Positions 1-8,671 of a stretch of DNA of 64,000 nt are shown here, piece by piece. The notes under the pieces are model-generated. The model worked only from the letters and a program-made list of their open reading frames with translations. It searched no databases and was not told the DNA's origin. The stretch lies in the NCBI RefSeq assembly GCF_032463525.1, contig NZ_CP135971.1, forward strand, positions 2,976,001 to 3,040,000, read 5' to 3'. Numbering within the stretch: position 1 is the first letter of the stretch; each line of letters begins with the position of its first letter. The translations under genes and the position numbers were made by a program. The DNA comes from Pseudomonas sp. DTU_2021_1001937_2_SI_NGA_ILE_001. GTDB taxonomy: Bacteria > Pseudomonadota > Gammaproteobacteria > Pseudomonadales > Pseudomonadaceae.

Positions 1-445
1 CACCGGCCAGCGATGACAGCGAGATCAGCAATATATAAGGAAAGGTCACCCGCAGCAGATCGGAGGTGAGGGCGAATTTCTCCGGCGTATCGGCGAACCC
101 CGGCGCGGTGACCCAGATGATCCAGGGCGCGAACAGCACACCCAGCAGGGTCACCAGGGCCAGCACCAGAGTCAGCAGGCCGCAGACATAGGCCACGAAG
201 GTGCGGGTCGCCTCCTCCCCCTGCTGGTTCTTGTACTCGGCCAGGATAGGCACGAACGCCTGGGAGAACGCCCCTTCGGCGAAGATCCGTCGCAACAGGT
301 TGGGCAGCTTGAAAGCAATGAAGAAGGCATCGGTGGCCATGCCCGCGCCAAAGGCCCGGGCGATGATGGTGTCGCGCACGAAACCCAGCACCCGGGATAG
401 CAGGGTGATGGAGCTGACGGCAGCCAGAGACTTGAGCAGGTTCAT
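1..445 (-). CDS. murJ: MurJ lipid II flippase, N-terminal part (cut by window edge)
   Basis: The reverse-strand frame starts at an ATG at 443-445 and runs off the left edge, so only about 148 residues are visible. It begins [20 protein letters not shown] and continues with [15 protein letters not shown], then [16 protein letters not shown] and [18 protein letters not shown], which are hallmark segments of MurJ/MviN. The protein is an inner-membrane transporter of the MOP superfamily that moves the peptidoglycan precursor lipid II to the periplasmic face. Hydrophobic stretches follow the conserved loop, as expected. It is divergent from rpsT; the 249 bases between them hold both promoters. The family assignment is firm; the C-terminal two thirds cannot be judged. 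Confidence 0.95.
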   Translation of the reverse strand, partial: MNLLKSLAAVSSITLLSRVLGFVRDTIIARAFGAGMATDAFFIAFKLPNLLRRIFAEGAFSQAFVPILAEYKNQQGEEATRTFVAYVCGLLTLVLALVTLLGVLFAPWIIWVTAPGFADTPEKFALTSDLLRVTFPYILLISLSSLAG

Positions 446-611
446 GCGAAAGGGTACGCCTCGACTGGTGGACGCGCATTGCGCGCCATTTCATGCCATA
501 CTCCGCGCCCTTTCGAGCCCGAAGCCAAAAGCCGCGAGTTTACAGCGCCAGCGCCGGAAATGAATCACCGGCCACGCGCCAAGACCACTCGGCGTAAACT
601 TGCATCCGCCC

Positions 612-640
612 TTGACATTCGTCTGGCGCATCGGCATGAT
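612..640 (+). promoter_or_regulatory. Predicted sigma70 promoter of rpsT
   Basis: A perfect -35 hexamer TTGACA (612-617) is followed after 17 bases by CATGAT (635-640), which matches four of six bases of the -10 consensus. Transcription would start near 647, about 50 bases before the rpsT start codon. Confidence 0.7.
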
Positions 641-694
641 TCGCGGCCTTGTTTGTTAGCTATTTCATAAAGAAGTCTTTCGAGGAGCTTGACG

Positions 695-967
695 GTGGCC
701 AACTCACCTTCCGCCAAAAAACGTGCAAAACAGGCTGAGAAGCGTCGCAGCCACAACGCCAGCCTGCGTTCCATGGTTCGTACCTACATCAAGAATGTGG
801 TCAAAGCCATCGACGCAAAAGACGCAGAAAAAGCGCAAGCCGCTTACACCCTGGCTGTGCCTGTCATCGACCGTATGGCCGACAAAGGCATCATCCACAA
901 GAACAAGGCTGCTCGCCACAAGAGCCGCCTGAATGGCCACATCAAGGCACTGAAAGAAGCTGCCTGA
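695..967 (+). CDS. rpsT: 30S ribosomal protein S20
   Basis: A 90-residue basic protein ([20 protein letters not shown] at the N-terminus) that is clearly S20, a primary 16S rRNA binding protein of the small subunit. The start is taken as GTG at 695-697, because GAGGAG at 682-687 lies seven bases upstream and the product then begins M-A-N-S-P-S like family members. A TTG at 689 is also in frame but lies only one base from the Shine-Dalgarno. A non-ATG start is notable: E. coli rpsT uses UUG, and that weak start takes part in S20 autogenous control (known from E. coli). A strong terminator follows directly. Confidence 0.97.
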   Translation: MANSPSAKKRAKQAEKRRSHNASLRSMVRTYIKNVVKAIDAKDAEKAQAAYTLAVPVIDRMADKGIIHKNKAARHKSRLNGHIKALKEAA

Positions 968-981
968 TTGACCTGTTCTTG

Positions 982-1009
982 AAAAACCGGCCCCTGGGCC
1001 GGTTTTTTA
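982..1009 (+). terminator. rpsT terminator, probably bidirectional
   Basis: AACCGGCCC and GGGCCGGTT form a stem with a very short loop, with A-tracts before it and TTTTTT after it. The T-tract on each strand lets it serve rpsT from the left and creA from the right, since the two genes converge here. Confidence 0.9.
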
Positions 1010-1113
1010 TTGCCTGTATTTTTCTGCAGGAGAAGCTTCAGCCACGAAGGCTGCAGCACACCCACAACGCTCAGACCTTGCCACCCCGCAAGCCCAGGCA
1101 GCGAAAGCAGCGC

Positions 1114-1587
1114 TCAAGGCGCGGCAGGCGAACTCGGCCAGGGCAGGATAGGAATGGCAGTCACCGCATTCTGCGGACTGCCCTCGATCAGCCGGTCGCT
1201 GTAGACGAGATAAACCAGCGTATTGCGCTTCTTGTCCAGGAAACGCACCACCTGCATGGTCTTGAACACCAGCGAGGTGCGCTCCTTGAACACCTCCTCA
1301 CCTTCCTTCAGCTCACCCACGAAGCGGATCGGCCCCACCTGGCGACAGGCGATAGAAGCCTCGGCACGATCCTCCGCCAGCCCCAAGCCACCCTTCACCC
1401 CGCCGGTCTTGGCCCGTGACAGGTAGCAGGTCACTCCCGCCACCTTGGGATCATCGAAAGCCTCGACCACGATCCGATCGTTAGGGCCGAGGAACTTGAA
1501 CACCGTAGAGACCTGCCCGACTTCTTCAGCCGCCGCCAGCACCGGCCAGGCCAGCAACAGCGCCAATCCCGCCTTGAGCATGCGCAT
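1114..1587 (-). CDS. creA: CreA family periplasmic protein
   Basis: A 157-residue product with a clear signal peptide ([20 protein letters not shown]). The mature part has the CreA pattern: [19 protein letters not shown], a cysteine in VTCYLSRAK, a second in ASIACRQVG, and a C-terminal [19 protein letters not shown]. The function of CreA is unknown; in enterobacteria it lies beside the creBCD regulatory genes, which are absent here. The frame stays open to a GTG at 1599 that would overlap the proB stop codon; the ATG at 1587 is preferred because GAGGG lies about seven bases before it. The gene follows proB closely on the same strand and is probably co-transcribed with it. Confidence 0.85.
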   Translation of the reverse strand: MRMLKAGLALLLAWPVLAAAEEVGQVSTVFKFLGPNDRIVVEAFDDPKVAGVTCYLSRAKTGGVKGGLGLAEDRAEASIACRQVGPIRFVGELKEGEEVFKERTSLVFKTMQVVRFLDKKRNTLVYLVYSDRLIEGSPQNAVTAIPILPWPSSPAAP

Positions 1588-1595
1588 CGACACCC

Positions 1596-2714
1596 TCACA
1601 CCAGAATCAGGTTGTCGCGATGCACCAGCTCGGGCTCGGCCATGTAGCCCAGCACACGCACGATGGCCTCGGAGGACTGACCAATGATCTTCTGCGCCTC
1701 GATCGCACTGTAGTTGCTCAAGCCCCGCGCGACCTCACGACCATCCGGCCCCACACAGACCACCATCTCGCCGCGACGAAAGCTGCCCTGGATCATTTTC
1801 ACGCCCACTGGCAGCAGGCTCTTGTGATCTGCCACCAAGGCATTCACCGCCCCCGCATCCAGCACCAGCGTGCCACGCGTCTGCAGGTGCCCCGCCAGCC
1901 ACTGCTTACGCGCGGCGAGCATTTCGCGCTCGGGCGACAGCAGCGTACCCAGCTGCTCGCCCGCCTTGAGGCGCGACAGAACCTGCTCGATACGACCACC
2001 GACGATCACCGTGTGCGCACCGGAACGCGCCGCCAGGCGCGCAGCACGCAGCTTGGTCTGCATGCCGCCACGCCCCAGCGCCCCCCCGGTACCACCCGCC
2101 ACGGCGTCCAGCGCCGGATCATCGGCGCGCGCCTCGAAGATCAGTTGCGCATCAGGGTTATTACGCGGGTCGGCATCGAACATGCCATCGCGGTCGGTAA
2201 GGATAACCAGCAGGTCCGCCTCAACGAGGTTGGCCACCAGCGCCGCGAGCGTGTCGTTGTCACCAAAACGAATTTCATCGGTGACCACGGTGTCGTTCTC
2301 GTTGATCACCGGCACCACGCCCAACTCCACCAAGGTACGCAAGGTGCTGCGGGCATTCAGGTAACGCTTGCGGTCGGACAAGTCGTCATGAGTCAGCAGA
2401 ATCTGCGCCGTGTGCCGGTCGTGCTCGGCAAAGCTGGACTCCCAGGCCTGCACCAGACCCATCTGGCCAATGGCAGCCGCCGCCTGCAGCTCGTGCATCG
2501 CGCTCGGTCGGGTCACCCAGCCCAGACGGCTCATGCCGGCTGCCACCGCCCCGGAGGACACCAGCACCAACTCGACGCCTGCTTCATGCAACGCCACCAT
2601 CTGCTCGACCCACACACTCATCGCCGAGCGGTCCAGGCCCTTGCCATCAGCGGTCAGCAAGGCACTGCCGATTTTCACGACCCAGCGCCGGGCACCCGTC
2701 ACTTTGCTGCGCAT
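1596..2714 (-). CDS. proB: Glutamate 5-kinase
   Basis: A 372-residue product, the usual length for ProB proteins with an added RNA-binding-like domain. It catalyses the first step of proline synthesis, ATP-dependent phosphorylation of glutamate, in the cytoplasm. Visible features are the amino-acid kinase N-terminus ([13 protein letters not shown]), [11 protein letters not shown], the glutamate-binding loop [31 protein letters not shown] and [15 protein letters not shown]. The last ~100 residues form a PUA domain ([25 protein letters not shown]). Two ATG codons occur in tandem at 2717 and 2714; the second is preferred for its spacing from GGA and for length. It lies downstream of obg, separated by an intrinsic terminator. 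Confidence 0.96.
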   Translation of the reverse strand: MRSKVTGARRWVVKIGSALLTADGKGLDRSAMSVWVEQMVALHEAGVELVLVSSGAVAAGMSRLGWVTRPSAMHELQAAAAIGQMGLVQAWESSFAEHDRHTAQILLTHDDLSDRKRYLNARSTLRTLVELGVVPVINENDTVVTDEIRFGDNDTLAALVANLVEADLLVILTDRDGMFDADPRNNPDAQLIFEARADDPALDAVAGGTGGALGRGGMQTKLRAARLAARSGAHTVIVGGRIEQVLSRLKAGEQLGTLLSPEREMLAARKQWLAGHLQTRGTLVLDAGAVNALVADHKSLLPVGVKMIQGSFRRGEMVVCVGPDGREVARGLSNYSAIEAQKIIGQSSEAIVRVLGYMAEPELVHRDNLILV

Positions 2715-2771
2715 CATCTTTCCAACCTTAGCCAGAGAGCTTTTTTCAATTCGAATTCAGGACACAAAACG

Positions 2772-2797
2772 CAAAAACGCCGCTCGAAAGCGGCGTT
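2772..2797 (-). terminator. Terminator downstream of obg
   Basis: On the reverse strand AACGCCGCT and AGCGGCGTT form a perfect nine-base stem with a TTCG loop, followed by TTTTTG. It sits between obg and proB, so proB is either read through or has its own promoter in the short gap. Confidence 0.85.
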
Positions 2798-2813
2798 AGT
2801 TTACTGCAAGCCA

Positions 2814-4079
<1,266 letters not shown>

Positions 4080-4196
4080 TCATAAGCCCCTTGCAAAAAT
4101 GAGCGTTGCGATACCGATCAACAACCGAAGGCACAGGCCCGCATCACAATCGCTCGCACAAACAGCTTTGCAAGAGACTCACCACCACCGAAACGA

Positions 4197-4223
4197 AAAA
4201 GCCCCGTCGCAGGACAGGGCTTT
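4197..4223 (-). terminator. Terminator downstream of rplU-rpmA
   Basis: On the reverse strand AGCCCTGTC and GACGGGGCT pair with one mismatch around a CTGC loop and are followed by TTTTTCG. It separates rpmA from obg. Confidence 0.8.
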
Positions 4224-4239
4224 TCATGCAACTGCGTGA

Positions 4240-4515
4240 TTACGCTGCCGAGGCTTCAGCCTTCGGAACGATGCTCACGTAACGACGACCGAAGGCGCCT
4301 TTGACTTCGAACTTCACGACACCTTCCACTTTCGCGAACAGGGTGTGGTCCTTGCCAATGCCAACGCCGTAGCCAGGGTGGAACTCGGTGCCACGCTGAC
4401 GAACGATGATGTTGCCTGGAACGATGGCCTGGCCGCCGTAGATTTTCACGCCAAGGCGTTTACTTTCTGAGTCGCGACCGTTGCGGGTACTACCGCCGGC
4501 TTTTTTGTGTGCCAT
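4240..4515 (-). CDS. rpmA: 50S ribosomal protein L27
   Basis: A 91-residue basic protein beginning [20 protein letters not shown], the invariant L27 N-terminus that reaches toward the peptidyl transferase centre. The rest ([34 protein letters not shown]) matches the family along its full length. It follows rplU by 32 bases on the same strand and shares its transcript. There is no N-terminal extension of the type that needs cleavage in Firmicutes. Confidence 0.98.
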   Translation of the reverse strand: MAHKKAGGSTRNGRDSESKRLGVKIYGGQAIVPGNIIVRQRGTEFHPGYGVGIGKDHTLFAKVEGVVKFEVKGAFGRRYVSIVPKAEASAA

Positions 4516-4547
4516 GAGTCAATTCTCCAAATGAGGATTAGGCTGGA

Positions 4548-4862
4548 TTACGCCTGAATACCGGTGATTTTGATCTCGGTGTACCACTGACGGTGGCCCT
4601 GGCGCTTCATGTGGTGCTTACGACGACGGAACTTGATGATGCGAACCTTGTCGTGACGACCTTGCGAAACCACTTCGGCTACGACGGTAGCGCCAGCAAC
4701 GACTGGAGCACCGATGGTGACGTCGTCACCGTTGCCGACCAGCAGAACGCGGTCAAAGGTAACGGATTCGCCAGTGGCGACTTCCAGTTTTTCGACTTTC
4801 AGGTATTCACCTGGGGCGACTTTGTATTGCTTGCCACCGGTAACGATTACTGCGTAAGACAT
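4548..4862 (-). CDS. rplU: 50S ribosomal protein L21
   Basis: A 104-residue protein beginning [20 protein letters not shown] and ending with the basic [15 protein letters not shown] segment and a final YTEIKITGI, diagnostic of L21. The ATG at 4862 is chosen over a long upstream open frame that has no L21 similarity. A strong promoter lies at 4993-5021, giving an untranslated leader of about 125 bases. The leader contains a small hairpin (ATCGGG and CCCGAT) and could carry regulation. The gene is divergent from ispB. Confidence 0.98.
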   Translation of the reverse strand: MSYAVIVTGGKQYKVAPGEYLKVEKLEVATGESVTFDRVLLVGNGDDVTIGAPVVAGATVVAEVVSQGRHDKVRIIKFRRRKHHMKRQGHRQWYTEIKITGIQA

Positions 4863-4992
4863 GTTGTATCTCCGAAATTCCTGCTCACCCAGCTCTTTAT
4901 AGGAATAGTGGCGGCTGGCATGGCTGCATCGGGCAGGAGACCCGATTGCAATTGCGTAAGGCAGGTGATGCCCAAGAAAGTAAGGGTGCGCG

Positions 4993-5021
4993 ATTGTACG
5001 CAAGGCCGGGAAGCCTTGCAA
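4993..5021 (-). promoter_or_regulatory. Predicted sigma70 promoter of rplU-rpmA
   Basis: Read on the reverse strand, TTGCAA (5021-5016) and TACAAT (4998-4993) are separated by exactly 17 bases, a near-consensus promoter (four and five of six). Its -35 faces that of the ispB promoter, with only 18 bases between them. Confidence 0.75.
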
Positions 5022-5039
5022 GTGCCGGGCGGACACGCC

Positions 5040-5068
5040 TTGACACACCCTGACCCGCGACCTAGCAT
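5040..5068 (+). promoter_or_regulatory. Predicted sigma70 promoter of ispB
   Basis: TTGACA (5040-5045), 17 bases, then TAGCAT (5063-5068). The start point would be near 5075, about 25 bases before the ispB ATG. It is back to back with the rplU promoter. Confidence 0.7.
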
Positions 5069-5100
5069 GCGGCGCAACCTATCTGGAGCACCTGTCGCTG

Positions 5101-6069
5101 ATGCAACCCCAAGCCTTCTACCGCGCGGTGGCGGACGACTTTAGTGCCGTTGACCTGATCATCAAGAAGCAACTGACGTCGCGCGTACCGCTGGTCTCGA
5201 AGATCGGCGACTATATCACCTCGGCGGGCGGTAAGCGTCTGCGCCCCCTGCTCGTCCTGCTCAGCGGCAAGGCTCTCGGTCACCAGGGCGACGATCTGCG
5301 CCTGCTGGCGGCCACCATCGAATTCCTGCACACCGCGACCCTGCTCCACGACGACGTGGTCGACATGTCGGGCATGCGCCGCGGCCGCTCCACCGCCAAC
5401 GCCCTGTGGGGCAATGCGCCCAGCGTGCTGGTCGGCGACTTCCTCTATTCACGCTCGTTCGAGATGATGGTCGAGCTGGGCTCCATGTCGGTCATGCAGA
5501 TCCTTTCCAAGGCCACGCGGGTCATCGCCGAAGGCGAAGTCCTGCAGCTGTCCAAGGTGCGTGACGCCAGCACCACCGAAGAGACCTACATGGAAGTGAT
5601 CCGCGGCAAGACCGCCATGCTCTTCGAGGCCTCGACCCATAGCGCCGCCGCCCTGTGCGGTGCCAGCGCCGAGCAGAGCGAAGCCCTGCGCACCTTCGGT
5701 GACCATCTGGGTGTGGCCTTCCAACTGGTGGACGACCTGCTCGACTACCATGGCGACGCCGAGACCCTGGGCAAGAACGTCGGCGATGACCTGGCCGAGG
5801 GCAAGCCCACCCTGCCGCTGATCTACACCATGCGTGAGGGCACCGCAGAACAGGCTGCACTGGTTCGCCAGGCGATCCAGAAAGGCGGCCTGGAAGACCT
5901 CGAAAGCATCCGCCAGGCCGTGGAAAGCTCCGGCGCGCTGGACTACACCGCGCGCCTGGCACGCGAATTCGCCGCCAAGGCGATCGCCTGCCTGGAAGTG
6001 CTGCCGGCCAGCGAATACCGTGACGCCCTGGTGGAGCTGAGCGAGTTCGCCGTCGCCCGCACCCACTGA
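5101..6069 (+). CDS. ispB: Octaprenyl (polyprenyl) diphosphate synthase
   Basis: A 322-residue trans-prenyltransferase that builds the long isoprenoid side chain of ubiquinone from farnesyl diphosphate and isopentenyl diphosphate. The substrate-binding GGKRLRP (43-49), the first aspartate-rich motif LLHDDVVD (D84, D85, D88) and the second FQLVDDLLDYHGD with its Mg-binding aspartates are all intact, as is the lysine-containing DDLAEGKPTLPL. Length and motifs match IspB; chain length (C40 or C45) cannot be read from the sequence. The Shine-Dalgarno GGAG is somewhat far from the ATG. It is monocistronic, with its own promoter and terminator. Confidence 0.95.
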   Translation: MQPQAFYRAVADDFSAVDLIIKKQLTSRVPLVSKIGDYITSAGGKRLRPLLVLLSGKALGHQGDDLRLLAATIEFLHTATLLHDDVVDMSGMRRGRSTANALWGNAPSVLVGDFLYSRSFEMMVELGSMSVMQILSKATRVIAEGEVLQLSKVRDASTTEETYMEVIRGKTAMLFEASTHSAAALCGASAEQSEALRTFGDHLGVAFQLVDDLLDYHGDAETLGKNVGDDLAEGKPTLPLIYTMREGTAEQAALVRQAIQKGGLEDLESIRQAVESSGALDYTARLAREFAAKAIACLEVLPASEYRDALVELSEFAVARTH

Positions 6070-6085
6070 TCCACGGCGGCCGCCC

Positions 6086-6112
6086 AAGCCCGTCCCAGGA
6101 CGGGCTTTTTTG
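6086..6112 (+). terminator. ispB terminator
   Basis: AAGCCCGTCC and GGACGGGCTT form a ten-base stem with a very short loop, followed by TTTTTT. It is a textbook intrinsic terminator 20 bases after the ispB stop codon. Confidence 0.93.
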
Positions 6113-6177
6113 TGCGCGCGATTCGACCATCGAGCAGAAAATGCGAATTAATCTCAATAGCGGCTTGCTATTATCTC

Positions 6178-6196
6178 GATAGGAATTATTCTCATC
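6178..6196 (+). promoter_or_regulatory. Candidate Fur box upstream of the 82-aa gene
   Basis: The 19 bases GATAGGAATTATTCTCATC match the Fur consensus at 12 of 19 positions. They lie in an AT-rich block (6141-6200) that stands out from the GC-rich surroundings, 22 bases before the downstream ATG. Iron control is inferred; the match is moderate. Confidence 0.45.
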
Positions 6197-6218
6197 TCAC
6201 TGACACAGGAGATGGAAC

Positions 6219-6467
6219 ATGACTTATCTGATCGATGCCTGGCTGGACCGTCCTCACCCCTACCTGCGGATTCTGCATCGCGAAACCGGCGAAGTGTGTG
6301 CGGTGCTTGGGCAGGACGCCCTGGATGAACTGCGCGAACAGGGCGACCTGGACGTCAGCAGCCTCAACTCGAGCGAGCCCGGGGTATTGAAGGAACTGGT
6401 GCGCAATCTGTTTCTGTTCTGCTACGCGCGGGCCTTGCGCCCGACAGCAGAACTGGCAACGGCATGA
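6219..6467 (+). CDS. Conserved small protein of unknown function (PA4570-like)
   Basis: An 82-residue cytoplasmic protein (MTYLIDAWLDRPHPYLRILH at the N-terminus, then GEVCAVLGQDALDELREQGD) preceded by a good Shine-Dalgarno, AGGAG, seven bases before the ATG. No catalytic or binding motif is recognisable, and only one cysteine precedes the C-terminal NLFLFCYARALR. Its place immediately after ispB matches the P. aeruginosa gene PA4570, which I recall as an iron-responsive hypothetical gene. The AT-rich upstream block with a Fur-like site agrees with iron control. The function is unknown. Confidence 0.75.
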   Translation: MTYLIDAWLDRPHPYLRILHRETGEVCAVLGQDALDELREQGDLDVSSLNSSEPGVLKELVRNLFLFCYARALRPTAELATA

Positions 6468-6484
6468 GGGAAGAAGCAGTCACC

Positions 6485-6513
6485 GCCGGGCGAGCCACCA
6501 GGACTCGTCCGGC
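6485..6513. other. Convergent-gene hairpin
   Basis: GCCGGGCGAG and CTCGTCCGGC pair over nine of ten bases around a nine-base loop. It lies between the small iron-type gene and fklB, which converge. There is no T-tract on either strand, so it may only stabilise RNA ends. Confidence 0.35.
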
Positions 6514-6528
6514 AGGACAGCGGCAGGT

Positions 6529-7146
6529 TTACAGAACGGCCAGCAGCTCGACGTCGAACACCAGTACGCTGTGCGGCGGGATGCTGCCCACGCCCTGGGC
6601 GCCATAGGCCAGTTCGCTCGGCACATACAGGCGCCATTTGCTGCCGGTATTCATCAGTTGCAGGGCTTCGGTCCAGCCAGCGATCACGCCGCCGACCGGA
6701 AATTCGGCAGGCTCGCCACGATCATAGGAGCTGTCGAACACCGTGCCGTCGATCAGGCTGCCGTGGTAGTGCGTGCGCACCTGGTCTTCACGGGTCGGCT
6801 TGGCACCGTCACCGGCGGTCAGCACTTCGAACTGCAGGCCCGATGCCAGGGTGGTCACGCCTTCGCGCTTGGCGTTGTCGGCCAGGAAAGCCACACCAGC
6901 GGCAGCAGCCTTCTCGGCCTTGGCGGCAGCTTCGACCTGCATCACCTGGCGGATGGCCTTGAAGGCCGCCGACAGCTCTTCCTGGCCGACACGGCTAGGC
7001 TGGCCGTTGAACGCGTCGGTCAGACCAGCGACGATCGCCTGCAGGTCAACACCGGGCGGCGGGTTGTCGCGCAGTTGGTCACCCAACTGGCGGCCGATGC
7101 CGTAGCTGACGCGGGTTTCGTCGGTGGACAGATTGACTTCGGACAT
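6529..7146 (-). CDS. fklB: FKBP-type peptidyl-prolyl isomerase
   Basis: A 205-residue protein of the FklB/FkpA type. Residues 1-95 form the helical dimerisation region (LSTDETRVSYGIGRQLGDQL, then AFKAIRQVM). Residues ~100-205 are the FKBP domain with VRTHYHGSLIDGTVFDSSYD, FPVGGVIAGWTEALQ, GSKWRLYVPSELAYG and IPPHSVLVFDVELL. There is no signal peptide, so it acts in the cytoplasm like FklB, catalysing cis-trans isomerisation of proline bonds. The start is set at ATG 7146 (MSEVNLS); sixteen upstream in-frame codons have no family match. Confidence 0.92.
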   Translation of the reverse strand: MSEVNLSTDETRVSYGIGRQLGDQLRDNPPPGVDLQAIVAGLTDAFNGQPSRVGQEELSAAFKAIRQVMQVEAAAKAEKAAAAGVAFLADNAKREGVTTLASGLQFEVLTAGDGAKPTREDQVRTHYHGSLIDGTVFDSSYDRGEPAEFPVGGVIAGWTEALQLMNTGSKWRLYVPSELAYGAQGVGSIPPHSVLVFDVELLAVL

Positions 7147-7291
7147 TAACACTGCTCCGCTGCATGGAGCGCCCGCCCGGCGCACAGGCCGCAACGAACA
7201 CCCCGAGGTAAAAGGTCAGGCAGCCTAGCACACTTGCGCTACACGCCCCTATCGCAAAGCAGCCACGGCACCCACCTGCCCTGCCCAGCAC

Positions 7292-7780
7292 TCAGTGCTT
7301 GGTCAGCTTGTCCAGGTAACCCATGACGAACGCCGAGATGACGAAGGTCATGTGGATGATCACGTACCACTTCAGGTAGTCGGGCTGGATGTTGCTGGCA
7401 TCCATGAACACCCGCAGCAGGTGGATGGAGGAAATCGCCACGATGGACGCCGCCACTTTCATTTTCAGCGACGAAGAGTCCATGGTGCCCAGCCAGTTGA
7501 GCTTTTCCTTGTCCTCGTCGATGTCCAGCTGCGAAACGAAGTTCTCGTAGCCGGAGATCATCACCATCACCAACAGGCCACCCACCAGCGCCATGTCGAT
7601 CAGTGACAGCAGCACCAGGATCAGGTCGGCCTCGGCCAGACTGAACACGTTGGGCAGCACATGGAAGATTTCCTGGAAGAATTTCAGGCCCAGCGCCAGC
7701 AGGCCGAGCGACAGACCGAAGTAGATGGGCGCCAGCAGCCAGCGCGACGCATACATGGCATTTTCTAAGAAGCGTTCCAT
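7292..7780 (-). CDS. UPF0114 (YqhA family) membrane protein
   Basis: A 162-residue integral membrane protein with three or four hydrophobic helices: [36 protein letters not shown] with the following [28 protein letters not shown], and a final helix around [18 protein letters not shown]. The motif [20 protein letters not shown] is characteristic of UPF0114/YqhA. Its biochemical role is unknown. It is transcribed alone toward fklB, whose start is 145 bases downstream. Confidence 0.88.
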   Translation of the reverse strand: MERFLENAMYASRWLLAPIYFGLSLGLLALGLKFFQEIFHVLPNVFSLAEADLILVLLSLIDMALVGGLLVMVMISGYENFVSQLDIDEDKEKLNWLGTMDSSSLKMKVAASIVAISSIHLLRVFMDASNIQPDYLKWYVIIHMTFVISAFVMGYLDKLTKH

Positions 7781-7899
7781 TGAAACTCACAGGGGTAATG
7801 ATGGAGCGCGCGAGTATATCAGCGAGATGTTACCCCCCTGAAGACGCGACAGAATGTCGCCGAGATCAACCCTGGTGCTGGCAGGGCCCGGATGAGGAT

Positions 7900-8040
7900 C
7901 AATACTGTTCGGTTAGTGTTATGTGGCTCGGTGGGAGCGGCTTCAGCCGCGAAAGCGCCAGAAAATTCACTGCATCTGTTTTGAACAGCGGCCGCTTCGC
8001 GGCTGACGCCGCTTCTACTCGGTCTAACTGCCCAGTATTG
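7900..8040 (+). repeat. REP doublet element, copy 1 (CAATACTG ends)
   Basis: A 141-base element that starts with CAATACTG and ends with CAGTATTG. Inside are two inverted REP hairpins, GGAGCGGCTTCAGCCGCGAA (7934-7953) and, in the other orientation, the unit around CTTCGCGGCTGACGCCGCTT. Its full length aligns to the reverse complement of 38689-38831 with about 24 mismatches and two single-base gaps (roughly 80% identity by eye). The shared sequence includes non-palindromic central and outer parts, so this is one mobile or amplified unit rather than two chance hairpins. Confidence 0.85.
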
Positions 8041-8049
8041 GGAGAGGAA

Positions 8050-8166
8050 TGACAAAACTGTCACGCGCCGCTCAGCCTGCGGTAAGGACACGCGATCCAT
8101 GATAGAGGCCGTCTTCACCCCTCCTTTGGTCAAGACCCTCTCTGGCGCCCTGCGGGGCGCCTTTTT
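8050..8166 (+). ncRNA. Candidate small RNA with intrinsic terminator
   Basis: A rho-independent terminator at 8144-8166 faces right, yet no plus-strand gene lies between it and position 7780. Upstream of it are a perfect small inverted repeat (TGACA, AAAC, TGTCA at 8050-8063) and an imperfect stem (AGAG/CTCT and GTCTT/AAGAC, 8104-8142) whose loop CACCCCTCCTTTGGTC exposes CCUCC, complementary to Shine-Dalgarno sequences. This is the usual layout of a trans-acting small RNA. The 5' end is a guess and no convincing promoter was found. Confidence 0.4.
8144..8166 (+). terminator. Orphan intrinsic terminator
   Basis: GGCGCCC and GGGCGCC form a seven-base GC stem with a four-base loop, followed by TTTTT. 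It has the T-tract only on the plus strand, so it does not serve the minus-strand gene that ends ten bases further right. Confidence 0.8.
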
Positions 8167-8175
8167 CTGCCTGCC

Positions 8176-8502
8176 TCAGAACGGAGAAGACTGCTGGCAG
8201 TGCGCAACGCCACCGCCGAGACGGCGCAGTTCGCTTTGCAGGTGCAGGCTCCAGATCGGCACGTCATCCGTGCAACGGTAGCCGTTCAGCGCCAGGCTCT
8301 CGGCAATCGCCTGAAGCACTGACTCGGCCGCGCTGGCGCCCTGGAAGGGCCCTTGGGCCTTGATGGCTGAAGGCTGTTCACCCGACATCCCCGCAGCGAA
8401 CAGCAGGGTCCACATGCCACCATCGCCCAGTGGCCGGATCACGCATTCGATGCGCGTCACCAGGCCCAGGCACTGGCGGGTCAGACAGAGACGTCGCGGC
8501 AT
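8176..8502 (-). CDS. Conserved hypothetical protein, 108 aa
   Basis: A 108-residue protein starting MPRRLCLTRQCLGLVTRIEC at an ATG preceded by a strong AGGAGGAG, which fixes the start within a longer open frame. The visible pattern is a beta-rich N-terminal half (VTRIECVIRPLGDGGMWTLLF) and a helical SAAESVLQAIAESLALNGYR, followed by WSLHLQSELRRLG. I do not recognise a family with known function. It lies between the UPF0114 gene and the LonB-like protease gene, the place where P. aeruginosa has uncharacterised genes PA4574 and PA4575. A hairpin separates it from the protease gene upstream. Confidence 0.7.
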   Translation of the reverse strand: MPRRLCLTRQCLGLVTRIECVIRPLGDGGMWTLLFAAGMSGEQPSAIKAQGPFQGASAAESVLQAIAESLALNGYRCTDDVPIWSLHLQSELRRLGGGVAHCQQSSPF

Positions 8503-8629
8503 GGCGAGCTCCTCCTCTTCGACGGTATGGTCACCGACGCAAAGCTGCGACGGCACCCCCACTCTCTGGCGACTGCTTGACCCAAGAGCATAGAAGAAAA
8601 ACCCTACAAAATGCGAGGAATGGATGAGC

Positions 8630-8663
8630 GGATGCCGGAGAACGTGAAGTCGGTCCGGCATCC
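8630..8663. other. Perfect 10-bp hairpin after the Lon-like gene
   Basis: GGATGCCGGA (8630-8639) and TCCGGCATCC (8654-8663) are exact inverted repeats with a 14-base spacer, nine bases downstream of the protease stop codon on the minus strand. No T-tract follows, so it may be a weak terminator or a 3'-end stabilising structure. Confidence 0.5.
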
Positions 8664-8671
8664 TCAGCACA

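Noticed and set aside
8099..8281. A 60-codon plus-strand frame inside the candidate small RNA.
   Set aside because: It runs through the intrinsic terminator, has no Shine-Dalgarno and overlaps the end of the minus-strand gene; a structured RNA is the better reading.
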